Assembly: GCA_902461475.1 (NCBI GenBank)
Contig: CABPXX010000069.1
Location: 1 to 6,778 of the forward strand
Direction of reading: 5' to 3'
Length of the DNA stretch: 6,778 nt
From: an uncultured Eubacteriales bacterium
GTDB taxonomy: Bacteria; Bacillota; Clostridia; Oscillospirales; Oscillospiraceae
Shown here: positions 6,111-6,778 of the stretch, in pieces
Layout: each line of letters starts with the position of its first letter
How positions within the stretch are numbered: the first letter of the stretch is position 1
Notes under the pieces: generated by a model
The model's database searches: none
What the model saw: only the letters and a program-made list of their open reading frames with translations
What the model was told of the DNA's origin: nothing
Program-made: the position numbers and the translations under genes

Positions 6111-6778
6111 TTGTCTCAAATCAAATTATTTGTGTGCTGTCACCAGGCGGGGCAGCGTGTTCCGGCGCACCCGCTGCTCCACCCCGTGCAGGTGGGGGCG
6201 GCGCTGGCCCAAGACCATTTCCCCGGTTTTGCCCACGACGATGCGGGAGAGAACATCTCCCAGAAAAACCGCTCCTACTGTGAGCTCACCGCCCACTACT
6301 GGGCGTGGAAGAACGTGGAGGCGGACTACTATGGATTTTTCCACTACCGCCGCTACCTGTATCTGGACGAGCACGCCTGCCGTCCCTACCGTCTGGCGGG
6401 CGCGCTGACGGCGGGGGGCCCGAACAGGGGCTTTGATCGGCTGGAGGGGTGGCTGGAGGGCAAAGCCTGCGTGGTGCCCATGGTAGAGGACATGCACGTC
6501 TCGGTGCGGGACCACTACGCCCGGGCCCCCTATCACCACGGGAAGGACTTGGCTTTGGTGGAGGACATTGTGAGGGAGAAATACCCGGACTATGTGCCTG
6601 CCATGGAGGAATATCTCTCCGGCACCAACTGTTATTTTGGCAATATCTTTATCATGCAAAAGCCCCTGTTTGACCAGTATTGCGGGTGGCTTTTCTCCAT
6701 TCTGGAGGAATTTGACCGCCGGGCAGATACCACCGGCTACTCCACCCAGGAGCTGCGGGTGGACGGGTACCTGGCCGA
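6111..6778 (+). CDS. DUF4422-domain putative glycosyltransferase (3' end beyond window)
   Basis: The frame is open from a TTG at 6111 to the window end, giving 222 codons with no stop. The protein starts MSQIKLFVCCHQ, the usual opening of DUF4422 proteins. The family hallmark follows as GENISQKNRSYCELT (46-60), YWAWKN (63-68) and YYGFFHYRRYL (73-83). Further typical segments are VVPMVEDMHVSVRDHY (121-136), GTNCYFGNIFIM (171-182) and YCGWLFSILEEF (190-201). DUF4422 proteins are soluble, occur in capsule and LPS loci and are regarded as glycosyltransferases, but few are biochemically defined, so the sugar is unknown. A usual full length suggests some tens of codons are missing at the 3' end. 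The family-like N-terminus and the GGGAGGG site support TTG over the in-frame ATG at 6018. A promoter and terminator directly upstream suggest separate control from the preceding operon. Confidence 0.88.
   Translation, partial: MSQIKLFVCCHQAGQRVPAHPLLHPVQVGAALAQDHFPGFAHDDAGENISQKNRSYCELTAHYWAWKNVEADYYGFFHYRRYLYLDEHACRPYRLAGALTAGGPNRGFDRLEGWLEGKACVVPMVEDMHVSVRDHYARAPYHHGKDLALVEDIVREKYPDYVPAMEEYLSGTNCYFGNIFIMQKPLFDQYCGWLFSILEEFDRRADTTGYSTQELRVDGYLA

Noticed and set aside
1..6778. CRISPR arrays, tRNA or rRNA genes, insertion sequences, prophage parts
   Set aside because: No spaced direct repeats, cloverleaf-like segments, transposase-like proteins or terminal inverted repeats were seen; the window is almost fully occupied by polysaccharide genes.

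Overview
This window is part of a surface-polysaccharide (capsule or exopolysaccharide) biosynthesis locus, with every gene on the + strand. The DNA is GC-rich and its codons favour G or C at the third position. The genes carry purine-rich Shine-Dalgarno sites and the one visible promoter has a sigma-A-type consensus. Several proteins resemble Bacillota (Firmicutes) Eps/Cps proteins. Together this suggests a GC-rich member of the Clostridia, possibly an Oscillospiraceae-type gut bacterium. That placement is an inference from style and was not tested by search.

Layout: (1) bases 1-86, the last 27 codons of an unidentified upstream gene; (2) 111-1151, a GT-A fold family 2 glycosyltransferase; (3) 1161-2267, a GT-B fold family 4 glycosyltransferase resembling EpsF; (4) 2264-3319, a WbbI/Gtf3-type glycosyltransferase, probably a galactofuranosyltransferase; (5) 3316-4551, a multi-pass membrane protein of the Wzy polymerase type; (6) 4554-6017, a Wzx-type oligosaccharide flippase; (7) 6018-6110, a short regulatory intergenic region; (8) 6111 to the window end, the first 222 codons of a DUF4422 putative glycosyltransferase that starts at TTG.

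Genes 2-6 are packed as one operon. The spacings are 24 nt, 9 nt, a 4-nt ATGA overlap, another ATGA overlap, and 2 nt. They make sense together. Cytoplasmic glycosyltransferases extend a lipid-linked repeat unit, Wzx moves it across the membrane, and Wzy polymerises it outside. The priming transferase, the chain-length and tyrosine-kinase regulators and the nucleotide-sugar enzymes are not in the window.

The least ordinary part is the gap between the flippase and the DUF4422 gene. It holds a near-consensus promoter whose -35 lies inside the end of the flippase gene. A perfect 10-bp intrinsic terminator begins about 24 nt after the predicted transcription start. The Shine-Dalgarno of the next gene directly abuts the terminator T-tract. 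This looks like an attenuator-style switch on the DUF4422 gene. The rest of the window is a recognisable, fairly ordinary Wzx/Wzy polysaccharide locus; no wholly new system was seen.
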